Source: Ramlibacter sp. (GTDB lineage: Bacteria > Pseudomonadota > Gammaproteobacteria > Burkholderiales > Burkholderiaceae_C). Taken from it: 64,000 nucleotides of DNA. A model generated the notes under the pieces. The model worked only from the letters and a program-made list of their open reading frames with translations, ran no database searches and was not told the DNA's origin. Position 1 is the first letter of the stretch. Every line of letters starts with the position of its first letter. Location of the stretch: contig JAUYOG010000019.1 of assembly GCA_030695945.1 (NCBI GenBank), positions 124,001-188,000 of the forward strand, written 5' to 3'. This document shows positions 9,276 through 18,812 of the stretch, in pieces. The translations under genes were made by a program, and so were the position numbers.

Positions 9276-9619
9276 ATGGATGGCCCCACCGGCACGCCAT
9301 GCCGGTCAAGCTTGTTTACCCGCCAGCCCAGCGCCGTGTCAATGACGACGAAGTCGGGCTGTAGCGGAACCTTGCCTGCGCCCGGTTCGTCATCCAGAAC
9401 GCATCGGATGAACTCCCGGATGTCCTTCAAGGAATACGCCGGACGAAACATGCGGCCGCGCTTGCGGCGGCAACAAGGCAACAACTGATGTCCCGCTACG
9501 TGTTGCCTGCCTCTGATGCAGTCGCTCAGGAAATCCGGCCAGGAGCGCAGCGGCCCCAGCTTCACGCGTAGCAAGAACGCCGCGTCAGCGGCGGTGAGAA
9601 CTGAGACTCGCACTTTCAT
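9272..9619 (-). CDS. Small island protein of unknown function
   Basis: 115 residues, not recognised. It overlaps both neighbours by ATGA (9616-9619 upstream, 9272-9275 downstream), which supports it as a translated gene. The middle is basic with adjacent cysteines (PCCRRKRGR), the second half is more acidic, and no membrane segment is visible. Confidence 0.55.
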   Translation of the reverse strand: MKVRVSVLTAADAAFLLRVKLGPLRSWPDFLSDCIRGRQHVAGHQLLPCCRRKRGRMFRPAYSLKDIREFIRCVLDDEPGAGKVPLQPDFVVIDTALGWRVNKLDRHGVPVGPSI

Positions 9620-9855
9620 TGGAGGTTGGCGGGGATCGCCTCGTCATACCAGACCAAACAGACGGCGTCCGGCTCTGCGCCTTGCGGCTCGACGATAACG
9701 ATGGGCGCACCGTAGCGGAACCCGTGGTGGGCGAAGAATGTGCCCACATGGGCGGTGGCGGTGATCGTGGATTCTTCGAATGTCTGCTGGAGTTGTTCCC
9801 TGGTGACAGCGTGCATGTGGGCGGCGGCGAGAGGGTAAAGAACGTCAACGATCAT
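9616..9855 (-). CDS. Small island protein of unknown function
   Basis: 79 residues, not recognised. It is soluble and acidic, with several His in the first half and a VWYDEAIP motif near the C-terminus. Its start overlaps the AlpA-like gene stop, and its stop overlaps the next start, both as ATGA. The tight coupling with the AlpA-like gene is the best evidence that it is real. Confidence 0.5.
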   Translation of the reverse strand: MIVDVLYPLAAAHMHAVTREQLQQTFEESTITATAHVGTFFAHHGFRYGAPIVIVEPQGAEPDAVCLVWYDEAIPANLQ

Positions 9856-10046
9856 GCTGCCGCCTTTTGCGCGATCAGCGCGAGGATGTCACGTTCCAGC
9901 CAGGCCACGCACCGAGCTGACAGCTTGTGGCCTGACGGGAACTTGCCCGACTTGATGCCAGCCCACCAAGTGGACTTGCTGACCGGAAATAAGCGCAGGA
10001 CATCGCGCAAGCGCAGATAGCCAGTGGTGGATGAGAGTTGATTCAT
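9852..10046 (-). CDS. AlpA-family transcriptional regulator
   Basis: 64 residues from the ATG at 10046, which has GGAG 5 bases upstream; the longer frame from 10127 lacks such a site. The sequence YLRLRDVLRLFPVSKSTWW is the N-terminal winged-helix DNA-binding motif of AlpA/MerR-like excisionase-type regulators. In P4-type elements AlpA activates integrase expression or aids excision. It lies 88 bp downstream of the preceding island gene and leads three ATGA-coupled genes. Confidence 0.8.
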   Translation of the reverse strand: MNQLSSTTGYLRLRDVLRLFPVSKSTWWAGIKSGKFPSGHKLSARCVAWLERDILALIAQKAAA

Positions 10047-10134
10047 TTGGGCTCCATTTCGTTTGTGAAGTCCCCATTGAATCCATTGAGGGCTAGGTTG
10101 TCGCCCGGATTCAAATGCGCGATTCAACTCCGCG

Positions 10135-10710
10135 TCAGTAGTAGCCCCGCTCAGTCAGCAGTCTTTTGGTGTCCGTCATCAGATCCATTGCAGATTTGCG
10201 TCCCCCGGGTCCCCGCGCGTGCTTTAGCTCTTGTTGACCGGTCCCGTGATGAGCCAAATAGGCGGCCTGCAATGCGTCGCGCTGCCGAGACTCGAAGTCC
10301 TCCGGCTCGCGCTGGGTGATAACCTCCGCGTAGGCCCACACGACGTGATCATTTGATGCGGGGTCCTTTCGCTGCCCGCCTCTTTGCTTGCTGAGCCCAA
10401 GAGCAGCGTCTAGACTTTTCTCGTCTCCGTTAAGTCGCTTAAGAATCGCCCCAGCCATCAACGTCAGGAACTCGGGCGGCGCGGCACCCCTCAGTATCTG
10501 CGCTGCCCCTATTCGCAAGACCCGACGCACTTTAGCCTCATGCGTACCATCGCCATACGTGACCGTCCGCGGCCTCTTGCCAAACATCTCGGCAAGCATT
10601 TCGTTTGATTCGATGGCCAGCAGGGAGTCTTCAAAAAACTGGATGGCGTCGGTGTCGGAGTCAAAGGCGAAATCGACCTGCGAGGGCTCGGGCGTGCTGC
10701 CCGCATTCAT
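10135..10710 (-). CDS. Island protein of unknown function coupled to the integrase
   Basis: 191 residues from the ATG at 10710, chosen because this ATG overlaps the integrase stop codon as ATGA and has GGAAG upstream. The N-terminal 50 residues are acidic. A helical middle part contains a VTYGDGTHEAKVRR segment, and the C-terminus is basic. I recognise no family. Coupling with the integrase suggests a role in the element's own biology. Confidence 0.55.
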   Translation of the reverse strand: MNAGSTPEPSQVDFAFDSDTDAIQFFEDSLLAIESNEMLAEMFGKRPRTVTYGDGTHEAKVRRVLRIGAAQILRGAAPPEFLTLMAGAILKRLNGDEKSLDAALGLSKQRGGQRKDPASNDHVVWAYAEVITQREPEDFESRQRDALQAAYLAHHGTGQQELKHARGPGGRKSAMDLMTDTKRLLTERGYY

Positions 10711-12030
10711 GCTGCCTTCCTGAAATTTCCGGTGATTACTTTCCCGGTGACGCAAGAGGCGAGATAGTCAGCCCAAGCCTGCATCATCTTGGCTCGCGGC
10801 TCCAGATACAGCGCGTGGTTGTATGCCGCGCTAACCTCGTCGCGTTGCTGGTGCGCAAGCTGCAATTCAATGTGCTGGTGATCGAATCCCAGTTCGTGCA
10901 GGAGTGTCGATGCGACGCCCCTGAACCCGTGCCCCGTCATTCCGTCCCTTGTAGCCCATGCGCTCCAGCGCTTTCAGAATCGTGTTGTTGCTCATGGGCT
11001 TCTCGTGATCACGCTCCCCAGGGAACACAAGCAGGTTGTGCCCCGTGATGAGTGCGAGCGTTCGAAGCGTGTTTACAGCTTCGTCGGACAAAGGAACGAT
11101 GTGCGGCGTCTTCATCTTCATGCGCTCCGCCGGGATGCGCCACTCCGCGCCGTCGAGGTCGAACTCTGACCATTGGGCTGCGATCAGCTCAGTTGTGCGG
11201 ACGAAGGTCAACGCCATCAATTTCATTGCCAAGCGCGTCACCGGCGTTCCCTGGTATGCGTCAATATGCCGCAGGAGTTCAGGCAGCTCCTTGCCGTCAA
11301 TTCGCGCAAGGTTCTCCTTCTTCCGAGACGGCAGGACATCCGACGGTCGAATGTCCGCCGCCGGGTTGCGGGTCGCCAGCCCGTGCGCGATTGCGAAGCG
11401 AAACACCTGGCTGGAGGTCTGGAGCGCCCGCTTGGCGAGGTCGATAGCCCCCCGCTTGGATATGGCCTTCAACATGCCGACCAGTTCCGGGGCCTCGATG
11501 CCGGAGACTGGCCTCTTGCCGAGCTGGGGGAAAACATCGGCCTCAAAACGGCGCATCACTTGTCCGGCGTGCTGTTCGCTCCGTGCGGGCTTCCAGCTTT
11601 CCCACCATGTACGCGCGACAGCTTCGAATGAGTTTGCGGAGGCTTTCGCTTTGGCGACGTTGTCGGCCTTGCGCTGCGCCATCGGATCAATGTCGGCCGC
11701 GAGTTGCTTGCGTGCCGCTGCGCGAGCATCGCGCGCCTGCGCGAGCGCCACGTCTGGGTAGGCGCCCAGCGCCATAAGCTTTTCTTTGCCGCCCACGCGG
11801 TACTTCCAACGCCAGAGCTTGGACCCACTTGGGTTGACCATCAGGTATAGACCGTTGCCGTCTGCGAGCTTGTAGGCGCTGCTGCGGGGCTTGGCGAGGC
11901 TTGCCGTCTTGTCGGTGAGTGCGCCTTTGGGCTTGCTCTGGCGGCGGGTGGAAATCGTGTCGGCTGCTGCGGGCTGTTGGGCGGTTATGTCGTTCCCCTG
12001 ATTAGGCCCTTTGGAGGGGAATACCCCCAT
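10707..12030 (-). pseudogene. P4-type tyrosine recombinase (integrase), frameshifted
   Basis: The first frame (12030 to 10867) encodes residues 1-363 of a P4-family integrase: an N-terminal arm-binding domain (DGNGLYLMV, LGAYPDV), a core-binding domain, and the first catalytic Arg in FVRTTEL (Arg278). The reading frame then shifts. One extra base at 10941 (CGG-A-ATG) separates KGR from the rest. The second frame, 10940 to 10707, carries the HxxR box (HGFRG) and the Tyr region (AAYNHALYLEPR). The catalytic HxxR and Tyr are thus out of frame. No slippery sequence is visible, so this is probably a disabling mutation or a sequence error rather than programmed shifting. Removing one base gives a normal full-length enzyme. 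Confidence 0.85.
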
Positions 12031-12062
12031 ATGCCCTAGCGACTACCCCCGAATCTACCCCC
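12020..12062. repeat. TACCCCC direct repeats between integrase start and tRNA-Asp
   Basis: Three copies of TACCCCC lie within about 45 bases immediately upstream of the integrase start. Two more copies in the same orientation lie at the opposite end of the island (about 4291-4312). They could be integrase arm-binding sites; this is inferred from position only. Confidence 0.4.
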
Positions 12063-12106
12063 GCAGGGACCTGGCTGTATACGGATCATTTTGGACGCCA
12101 CCAAAC

Positions 12107-12132
12107 AAAAAGCCCCGCAGTGCGGGGCTTTT
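12107..12132. terminator. Bidirectional terminator after tRNA-Asp
   Basis: A perfect stem AAAAGCCCCGCA/TGCGGGGCTTTT has an A run on one side and a T run on the other. It stops the tRNA operon (minus strand) before the integrase gene. Confidence 0.85.
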
Positions 12133-12176
12133 CGGCGCTTCAGGAAGACCGCATTGGACATCCTGAAATCTATTCT

Positions 12177-12253
12177 TGGCGGAGTGGACGGGACTCGAAC
12201 CCGCGACCCCCGGCGTGACAGGCCGGTATTCTAACCAACTGAACTACCACTCC
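12177..12253 (-). tRNA. tRNA-Asp (GTC)
   Basis: 77 bases with encoded CCA. The acceptor GGAGTGG pairs with CCACTCC. The D-loop and TTCGA T-loop are standard, and the anticodon loop CTGTCAC gives GTC. The 3' end is the likely integration site of the island. Confidence 0.95.
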
Positions 12254-12323
12254 TGGTAGGCCGCTTTCGCCCTTTCGGGCCAAGTGCTGCCGGCTTGTTG
12301 CCGCATCATCGCTGGATGAATAT

Positions 12324-12399
12324 TGGCGACCCTACGGGGATTCGAACCCCGGTACTTACCGTGAAAGGGTAATGTCCTAGGCCTCTAGACGATAGGGTC
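12324..12399 (-). tRNA. tRNA-Glu (TTC)
   Basis: 76 bases with encoded CCA. The acceptor GACCCTA pairs with TAGGGTC, and the anticodon loop CTTTCAC gives TTC. It lies close to gltX, which charges it. Confidence 0.95.
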
Positions 12400-12434
12400 A
12401 AAACCTTGGATCAACTTCTCTGATCTGCCTTCGG

Positions 12435-12510
<76 letters not shown>

Positions 12511-12560
12511 ATTATTTCCGGCCCCACCCATGCGGCAAGCCGTCAATTTCCGAGCCTTGA

Positions 12561-12566
12561 ATTATA
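12561..12566 (-). promoter_or_regulatory. Probable -10 box of the tRNA-Ala/Glu/Asp operon
   Basis: The minus strand carries TATAAT between the gltX stop and tRNA-Ala, about 50 bases before the tRNA. The -35 element is weak (GACGGC at about 17 bases). Confidence 0.45.
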
Positions 12567-12579
12567 GCCCGAATTTTAT

Positions 12580-13962
12580 TCAAGCCGTCTTCAACCGCTC
12601 CAGCACCGTCTCTCGCCCGCACAATTCCAGCACCGCATCGAGCGACGGCGTCTGGGCCGTGCCCATCACCAGCACCCGCACCGGCATGGCCAGTTGCGGC
12701 ATTTTCATGCCCGTGGCGCGCAGGACTTCCTTGATCGCCTCGCCGATCGCGGCCTTGTCCCAGGGGCAGGTTTCGAGCATCTTGGCCAGCATACCGATTG
12801 CGGGGCGAACGCCCTCGACGACGTGCTTGGCGAGTTCTTCCGGGTTGGGCTGGATGGGCGTGTGGAACCGCGCCGCCCAATCGGCCAGGGCCACCGTGGT
12901 GTCGCAACGATCCTTGAACACGGCGCAGATGCGGGGCAGCCGGTCGTCGGCGGCAATGCCGCGCTTTTGCAGCTGCTGCGCCACGAAGGACGCGAGCGCC
13001 TCGTCCGGCATCGCCTTCATGTGCTGCGCGTTCACCCAGCGCAGCTTCGCCTCGTCAAACTGCGCGGCGCTGCGCCCCAGGTGGTCCAGGTTGAACCACT
13101 CGAGGAACTGCTCGCGGCTGAAGATCTCGTCGTCGCCGTGCGACCAGCCCAGGCGCGCCAGGTAATTGACCATCGCGTCGGGCAGGAAGCCGTCGTCGCG
13201 GTACTGAGTCACGGGCTTGGCGCCGTGCCGCTTGCTCATCTTCTCGCCCTGCTCGTTCAGCACGGTGGGCAGGTGCGCGTACACCGGCGGCTCCTTGCCG
13301 AGCGCGCGGAAGATGTTGATCTGGCGCGGTGTGTTGTTCACGTGGTCGTCGCCACGGATCACGTGGGTGATCTTCATGTCGATGTCGTCCACCACCACGC
13401 AGAAGTTGTACGTGGGCGTGCCGTCCGGCCGCGCGATCACCAGGTCGTCCAGTTCGTCGTTGCCGATCTCGATGCGGCCCTTGACCTTGTCGTCCCACGC
13501 CACCACGCCGCCGATCGGGTTCTTGAAGCGCAGCACGGGCTGCACGCCTTCGGGCACCGGCGGCAAGGTCTTGCCCGGTTCGGGCCGCCAGGTGCCGTCG
13601 TAGCGCGGCTTTTCCTTGGCGGCCATCTGGTGCTCGCGCAGTGCGTCGAGTTCGGCGATGCTCATGTAGCAGGGGTACACGAGGCCCGCCGCCTTCATCT
13701 CGCCCAGCACGTCCTTGTAGCGGTCCATCCGCTCCATCTGGTAGAACGGCCCCTCGTCGGGCTCCATGCCGAGCCAGGCCATGCTCTCGAGGATCACGTC
13801 CACGGCGGCCTGCGACGAGCGCTCCACATCGGTGTCCTCGATGCGCAGGATGAACGTGCCCTTCTGGGAGCGCGCGAAAGCCCACGGGTAAAGCGCCGAA
13901 CGGATGTTGCCCAGGTGGATGAAACCGGTGGGCGAAGGGGCGAAGCGGGTGCGGACTGTCAT
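12580..13962 (-). CDS. gltX: Glutamate--tRNA ligase
   Basis: 460 residues, the normal length of the discriminating or non-discriminating class I enzyme. The HIGH-type motif appears as PTGFIHLGN near residue 11 and the KMSKR-type motif as EKMSKRHG at about residue 250. It attaches glutamate to tRNA-Glu in the cytoplasm. The tRNA-Glu gene lies about 200 bp downstream on the same strand. Confidence 0.97.
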   Translation of the reverse strand: MTVRTRFAPSPTGFIHLGNIRSALYPWAFARSQKGTFILRIEDTDVERSSQAAVDVILESMAWLGMEPDEGPFYQMERMDRYKDVLGEMKAAGLVYPCYMSIAELDALREHQMAAKEKPRYDGTWRPEPGKTLPPVPEGVQPVLRFKNPIGGVVAWDDKVKGRIEIGNDELDDLVIARPDGTPTYNFCVVVDDIDMKITHVIRGDDHVNNTPRQINIFRALGKEPPVYAHLPTVLNEQGEKMSKRHGAKPVTQYRDDGFLPDAMVNYLARLGWSHGDDEIFSREQFLEWFNLDHLGRSAAQFDEAKLRWVNAQHMKAMPDEALASFVAQQLQKRGIAADDRLPRICAVFKDRCDTTVALADWAARFHTPIQPNPEELAKHVVEGVRPAIGMLAKMLETCPWDKAAIGEAIKEVLRATGMKMPQLAMPVRVLVMGTAQTPSLDAVLELCGRETVLERLKTA

Positions 13963-14047
13963 GGACGCTATTTTGCGTCACCCTGCCTGCGGCTGTAGGG
14001 CGGTGGCTCCGCAGCGAGGCGGCCGCCCTTGGAACACCCACGACGCA

Positions 14048-14152
14048 GGACCAGGATGGGGCCTGGCCGTCGCAGCGAAATCAAGGCGGAGGTAGCGGGC
14101 GCAGCCCGCGACGGGGGACATTCGCGGAGGCGGCCGGGCCCCGTCCTGGTCC
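14048..14152. repeat. Long imperfect inverted repeat between purF and gltX
   Basis: Arms at 14048-14069 and 14131-14152 pair over 22 bases. The only two differences (positions 10 and 17 of the arm) would be G-U pairs in RNA. The 61-base spacer is GC-rich. No gene is convincing in 13963-14208. Confidence 0.6.
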
Positions 14153-14166
14153 GGACCAGGCACTTG

Positions 14167-14200
14167 CCCTCACCCCAGCCCTCTCCCAGAGGGAGAGGGA
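14167..14200. repeat. Dispersed palindromic repeat (CCCTCAC...GAGAGGGA family), copy 1
   Basis: It matches the copy at 50694-50727 at 33 of 34 positions. It contains an internal CCCTCTCCC/GGGAGAGGG stem and lies just past the purF stop. Confidence 0.75.
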
Positions 14201-14208
14201 GGAGGAAA

Positions 14209-15717
<1,509 letters not shown>

Positions 15718-15767
15718 GTTGATGCTCTCGTTGATGCCCCTCGCGCGGGGCCCTTACTGCCCGACCA

Positions 15768-16256
15768 CTAACCCGGCAGGTACCGCCCGAACCGCTCGGG
15801 CAACACCGGCTTCAAACCCTTCAGCGCCGCGAGCGATACCCCGGCGCCCTTCGATTCCGTCCACCACACGGCGCTGCGCGCCGGGGACATGTTCACCACC
15901 ACCGCCACGGCCATCAGCAGGATGGCCCCGCGAACCAGGCCGAACGCCGCGCCCAGCGTGCGGTCCACGGGCCTCAGGCCTACCGCCTCGATGAGCTTCT
16001 TGGTGAGCCAGGCCAGCAATGCGCCCGCGAACACGACGGCGATGAACACCGCGACGAAGCCCATCGCATACCGGCCGGCCTCGGGCGCCCGCTGCACCGG
16101 CAGCCACTCGGCCGCTTCTGGCGCCAGCCATTGCGCCACGATGAACGCCGCGATCCAGCTGATCACAGACAACACCTCGTACACCAGCCCGCGCCAGGCG
16201 CCGACGAGAAAGGACACGGCCAGCACGGCGACGAACACCCAGTCGAGCACGGCCAT
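15768..16256 (-). CDS. cvpA: CvpA family membrane protein
   Basis: 162 residues with four hydrophobic segments and the family's N-terminal DWVFVAVLAVSFLVGAWRG pattern. CvpA proteins are inner-membrane proteins first linked to colicin V production. They are often next to purF, as here. It starts 14 bases after the SPOR gene. Confidence 0.9.
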   Translation of the reverse strand: MAVLDWVFVAVLAVSFLVGAWRGLVYEVLSVISWIAAFIVAQWLAPEAAEWLPVQRAPEAGRYAMGFVAVFIAVVFAGALLAWLTKKLIEAVGLRPVDRTLGAAFGLVRGAILLMAVAVVVNMSPARSAVWWTESKGAGVSLAALKGLKPVLPERFGRYLPG

Positions 16257-16270
16257 TCGACGCCGGGCCC

Positions 16271-17020
16271 TTACAAGGTGAGGATCGCGGCCGGCAAATC
16301 CAAGCCCTTGATCTTGCTGGCTGCCTTATCGGCTTCCGCCCGCGTGCCGAAGGGGCCGACGCGCACGCGGATGCGCTTGCCGTCCTTGGTTTCGGCGACG
16401 TTAGTGTAGGTTTTCAGGCCCGCCCGCTCCACCTTCAGCCGGGCTTCCCGGGCCTTGGCCTGGTCGGCGAACGCGCCGACCTGCACGACGAAACGGCCGT
16501 CGGCGGCCACCGCCGCCTTTTCGGCGGACTTGCCTTCGAGCAAGGCCTTGGCCTTGGCGCCGTCGTCCGACTTCGGCGGCTCCGCCTTGGCGGCGGGCTT
16601 GGGCTCGGGTTTGAGTTCGGGCTTGGACTCCGGCTTGGCGGCCGGCGGTTCGGCCTTCGCGACGGGTGGCGCGGCCACGGGCGCCTCGGCCACCTTGTCC
16701 GGCACGGGGACCGCCGGCGCCATGGGCACGGGCACCGCCGTCACGGGGCCGGACACCACCGGCGCCTGCACCACGGGCTTGGCCGGCGCCGCCAGCGGCT
16801 TGGCCTTGTTGCGGTCCGGGATCTCGATGGGGATGTCCACGGCGATGGGCCGTGGCTGGGTGTCGAACAGGAGCGGGAAACCGATCACGCCCAGCAGCAC
16901 CAGCACGCCCGCGCCGATCAGCCGGTGCCTGGCGCGCTTGCGCATCGCCTCGATGCTTTCCGGCGGCTGGCGGGTGGCGGCCGGTTCGTCGGCGCCTTTG
17001 CGGAACTTGAAAAAGGCCAT
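16271..17020 (-). CDS. dedD: SPOR domain cell-division protein (DedD-like)
   Basis: 249 residues. A short cytoplasmic part precedes one membrane segment at about residues 35-52 (LIGAGVLVLLGVIGFPLLF). A Pro/Ala/Lys-rich linker of about 90 residues follows, then a C-terminal SPOR domain from about residue 172 (GRFVVQVGAFADQAKA). SPOR domains bind denuded peptidoglycan at the septum. The gene sits between folC and cvpA, the conserved Burkholderiales order. Confidence 0.88.
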   Translation of the reverse strand: MAFFKFRKGADEPAATRQPPESIEAMRKRARHRLIGAGVLVLLGVIGFPLLFDTQPRPIAVDIPIEIPDRNKAKPLAAPAKPVVQAPVVSGPVTAVPVPMAPAVPVPDKVAEAPVAAPPVAKAEPPAAKPESKPELKPEPKPAAKAEPPKSDDGAKAKALLEGKSAEKAAVAADGRFVVQVGAFADQAKAREARLKVERAGLKTYTNVAETKDGKRIRVRVGPFGTRAEADKAASKIKGLDLPAAILTL

Positions 17021-17043
17021 GAAAAGTTTCGCCTGGGTTGGGT

Positions 17044-18333
17044 CTATGGACCCAGATGTTTGGCCTGGAGGCGGGGCACCCCGTCTTCCAGAACGCCCCC
17101 CACCGTGTAGAACGATCCGAAGACGACGATTCTATCAGCGGGGTCCGCCGCGGCCACCGCCGCGCGCAGGGCTTCCATGGGCGCGCCATGGGTGCTCGCG
17201 GCCACGTCGCGCCGCGTTTCCTGCGCCCGCCATCGCTCGATCAGCGCGGCCGCGGCGCTGGCGCGCGGCGTGGCCAGGTCGGTGAAGTACCAGCGGTCCA
17301 CCAGAGGCCCCATCTTCCTGAACATCGAACCGAGGTCCTTGTCCGCCATCGCACCGAAGACGGCGTGCGTCGTCGGGTAGAACCCCATCGCGTCCAGGTT
17401 GGCTGCCAGGGCCGCCACGGAGTGCGGGTTGTGCGCCACGTCCAGCACCAGCGCGGGCTGGCCCGGGACGATCTGGAAGCGGCCCGGCAGTTCGACCAGG
17501 GCCAGGCCGGTGCGAACGGCCTGCGCCGTCACCGGGATCCGGTCGCGCAGCGCTTCGAGCGCGGCCAGCACGCCCGAGGCGTTGATCAACTGGTTGGCGC
17601 CGCGCAACGCCGGGTAGGCGAGGCCCGCATAGCGCCGGCCGCGCCAGGCCCAGCCCCATTGCAGCTTGTCGCCGGAGAAATTGAAGTCGCGGCCCAGGGT
17701 CCACAGGTCCGCGCCGATCTCGGTGGCGCGATCGAGCACGCTTTGCGGCGGCACCGGATCGCTCACGACGGCGGGCTTGCCGGTGCGCATGATGCCGGCC
17801 TTCTCGCGGCCGATGCTCTCGCGGTCGGTGCCGAGGTAATCCATGTGGTCCAGGTCGATGCTGGTGATCACGGCGCAATCCGTGTCGATGATGTTCACCG
17901 TGTCCAGGCGCCCGCCCAGCCCCACTTCCAGGATCGCCACGTCCAGCCGCGACGCGGCCATCAGGCTCATGATCGCGAGCGTCGTGAATTCGAAATAGCT
18001 GAGCGACGTGCCCTCCCGCGCCGCCTCCACCTTCTCGAAATGCGCGATGAGCTCGTGCGCCTTCACGATCTCGCCGTGGATGCGGCACCGCTCCTCGAAG
18101 TGCACCAGGTGCGGCGAGGTGTAGACGCCGGTGCGGTACCCGGCCTGCAGCGCGATGGCTTCCAGCATGGCGCAGGTCGATCCCTTGCCGTTGGTGCCGG
18201 CCACCGTGATCACCGGGCAGTCGAAACGCAGGCCCAGGCGCCCGGCCACGGCCTGGGAGCGCTCCAGGCCGAGTTCGATGGTCTTCGGGTGCAGCCGTTC
18301 GCAGTGGGCCAGCCAGTCGTGCAGGGTTTCCAT
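17044..18333 (-). CDS. folC: Bifunctional folylpolyglutamate synthase/dihydrofolate synthase
   Basis: 429 residues from the ATG at 18333 (METLHDWL). The frame is open upstream to 18753, but that part overlaps an arsC-like gene on the other strand and resembles no FolC sequence. The ATP-binding loop GTNGKGST and the GLGGRLDTVN motif are present. The enzyme joins glutamate to dihydropteroate and lengthens the polyglutamate tail. It heads the folC-dedD-cvpA-purF run. accD, which usually precedes folC in this order, is absent. Confidence 0.93.
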   Translation of the reverse strand: METLHDWLAHCERLHPKTIELGLERSQAVAGRLGLRFDCPVITVAGTNGKGSTCAMLEAIALQAGYRTGVYTSPHLVHFEERCRIHGEIVKAHELIAHFEKVEAAREGTSLSYFEFTTLAIMSLMAASRLDVAILEVGLGGRLDTVNIIDTDCAVITSIDLDHMDYLGTDRESIGREKAGIMRTGKPAVVSDPVPPQSVLDRATEIGADLWTLGRDFNFSGDKLQWGWAWRGRRYAGLAYPALRGANQLINASGVLAALEALRDRIPVTAQAVRTGLALVELPGRFQIVPGQPALVLDVAHNPHSVAALAANLDAMGFYPTTHAVFGAMADKDLGSMFRKMGPLVDRWYFTDLATPRASAAAALIERWRAQETRRDVAASTHGAPMEALRAAVAAADPADRIVVFGSFYTVGGVLEDGVPRLQAKHLGP

Positions 18334-18366
18334 GGGACCGCATTGTCCCAGCACTATCATTCCCGG

Positions 18367-18717
18367 ATGGTCATCCTGTACGGCATCCCCAACTGCGACA
18401 CCGTCAAGAAAGCCCGGGCGTGGCTGGGCGAGCACGAAATTGCCCATGAATTCCACGATTTCAAGAAGCAGGGCGTGCCCCTCCCGCACCTCGACGCCTG
18501 GATCGCCCAGCTCGGCTGGGAGAAACTGGTGAACCGCAAGGGAACGAGGTGGCGCCGGCTCGATCCGGCCACGCAGGCATCCGTCAACGATGCGGCGAGC
18601 GCCAGGACCCTGATGCTGGCACAGCCCAGCGTGATCAAGCGGCCGGTCGTGGAATGGGGCGGCCGCACCACCATCGGCTTCGACGCCGACGCCTGGGCGT
18701 TGCTCACCCGCCGATGA
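18367..18717 (+). CDS. ArsC/Spx family thioredoxin-fold reductase (YffB-like)
   Basis: 116 residues from ATG 18367, divergent from folC with a 33-base gap. The thioredoxin fold begins MVILYGIPNCDTVKKA with Cys10 and a single-Cys motif, and continues with EHEIAHEFHDFKKQG. This matches the ArsC-like YffB group, whose substrate is uncertain (arsenate or a glutathione-linked thiol). The frame is open far upstream, but only this part is conserved. Confidence 0.85.
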   Translation: MVILYGIPNCDTVKKARAWLGEHEIAHEFHDFKKQGVPLPHLDAWIAQLGWEKLVNRKGTRWRRLDPATQASVNDAASARTLMLAQPSVIKRPVVEWGGRTTIGFDADAWALLTRR

Positions 18718-18812
18718 GGGCGGCACTTTTACCGCCGCTTTACCCGATATCAAGGCCCGCTTCGTCGCTTGTGCCTAGAATTTACGCATCGAGGTCACGC
18801 CAAGGAGTCGTC

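Larger units (their letters stand above)
4217..12176. mobile_element. Genomic island of about 8 kb at tRNA-Asp (P4-type integrase)
   Basis: The integrase gene lies about 150 bp downstream of the tRNA-Asp 3' end in the same orientation, the usual layout for P4-family islands. The content (integrase, AlpA-like regulator, unknown small proteins, restriction-modification enzyme) is typical cargo. G+C falls visibly: the 60 bases at 4921-4980 are 26/60 G+C in an otherwise GC-rich window. TACCCCC repeats lie just inside both proposed ends (about 4291-4312 and 12020-12062). The left boundary is inferred from a weak tRNA-end match. All island genes are on the minus strand. Confidence 0.7.

Noticed and set aside
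10867-12030. Integrase counted as a complete 387-residue protein
   Set aside because: Its last 24 residues (after KGR) are out-of-frame sequence and it lacks the HxxR and Tyr motifs.
18334-18753. Upstream extension of folC
   Set aside because: It overlaps the arsC-like gene on the other strand and does not resemble FolC.
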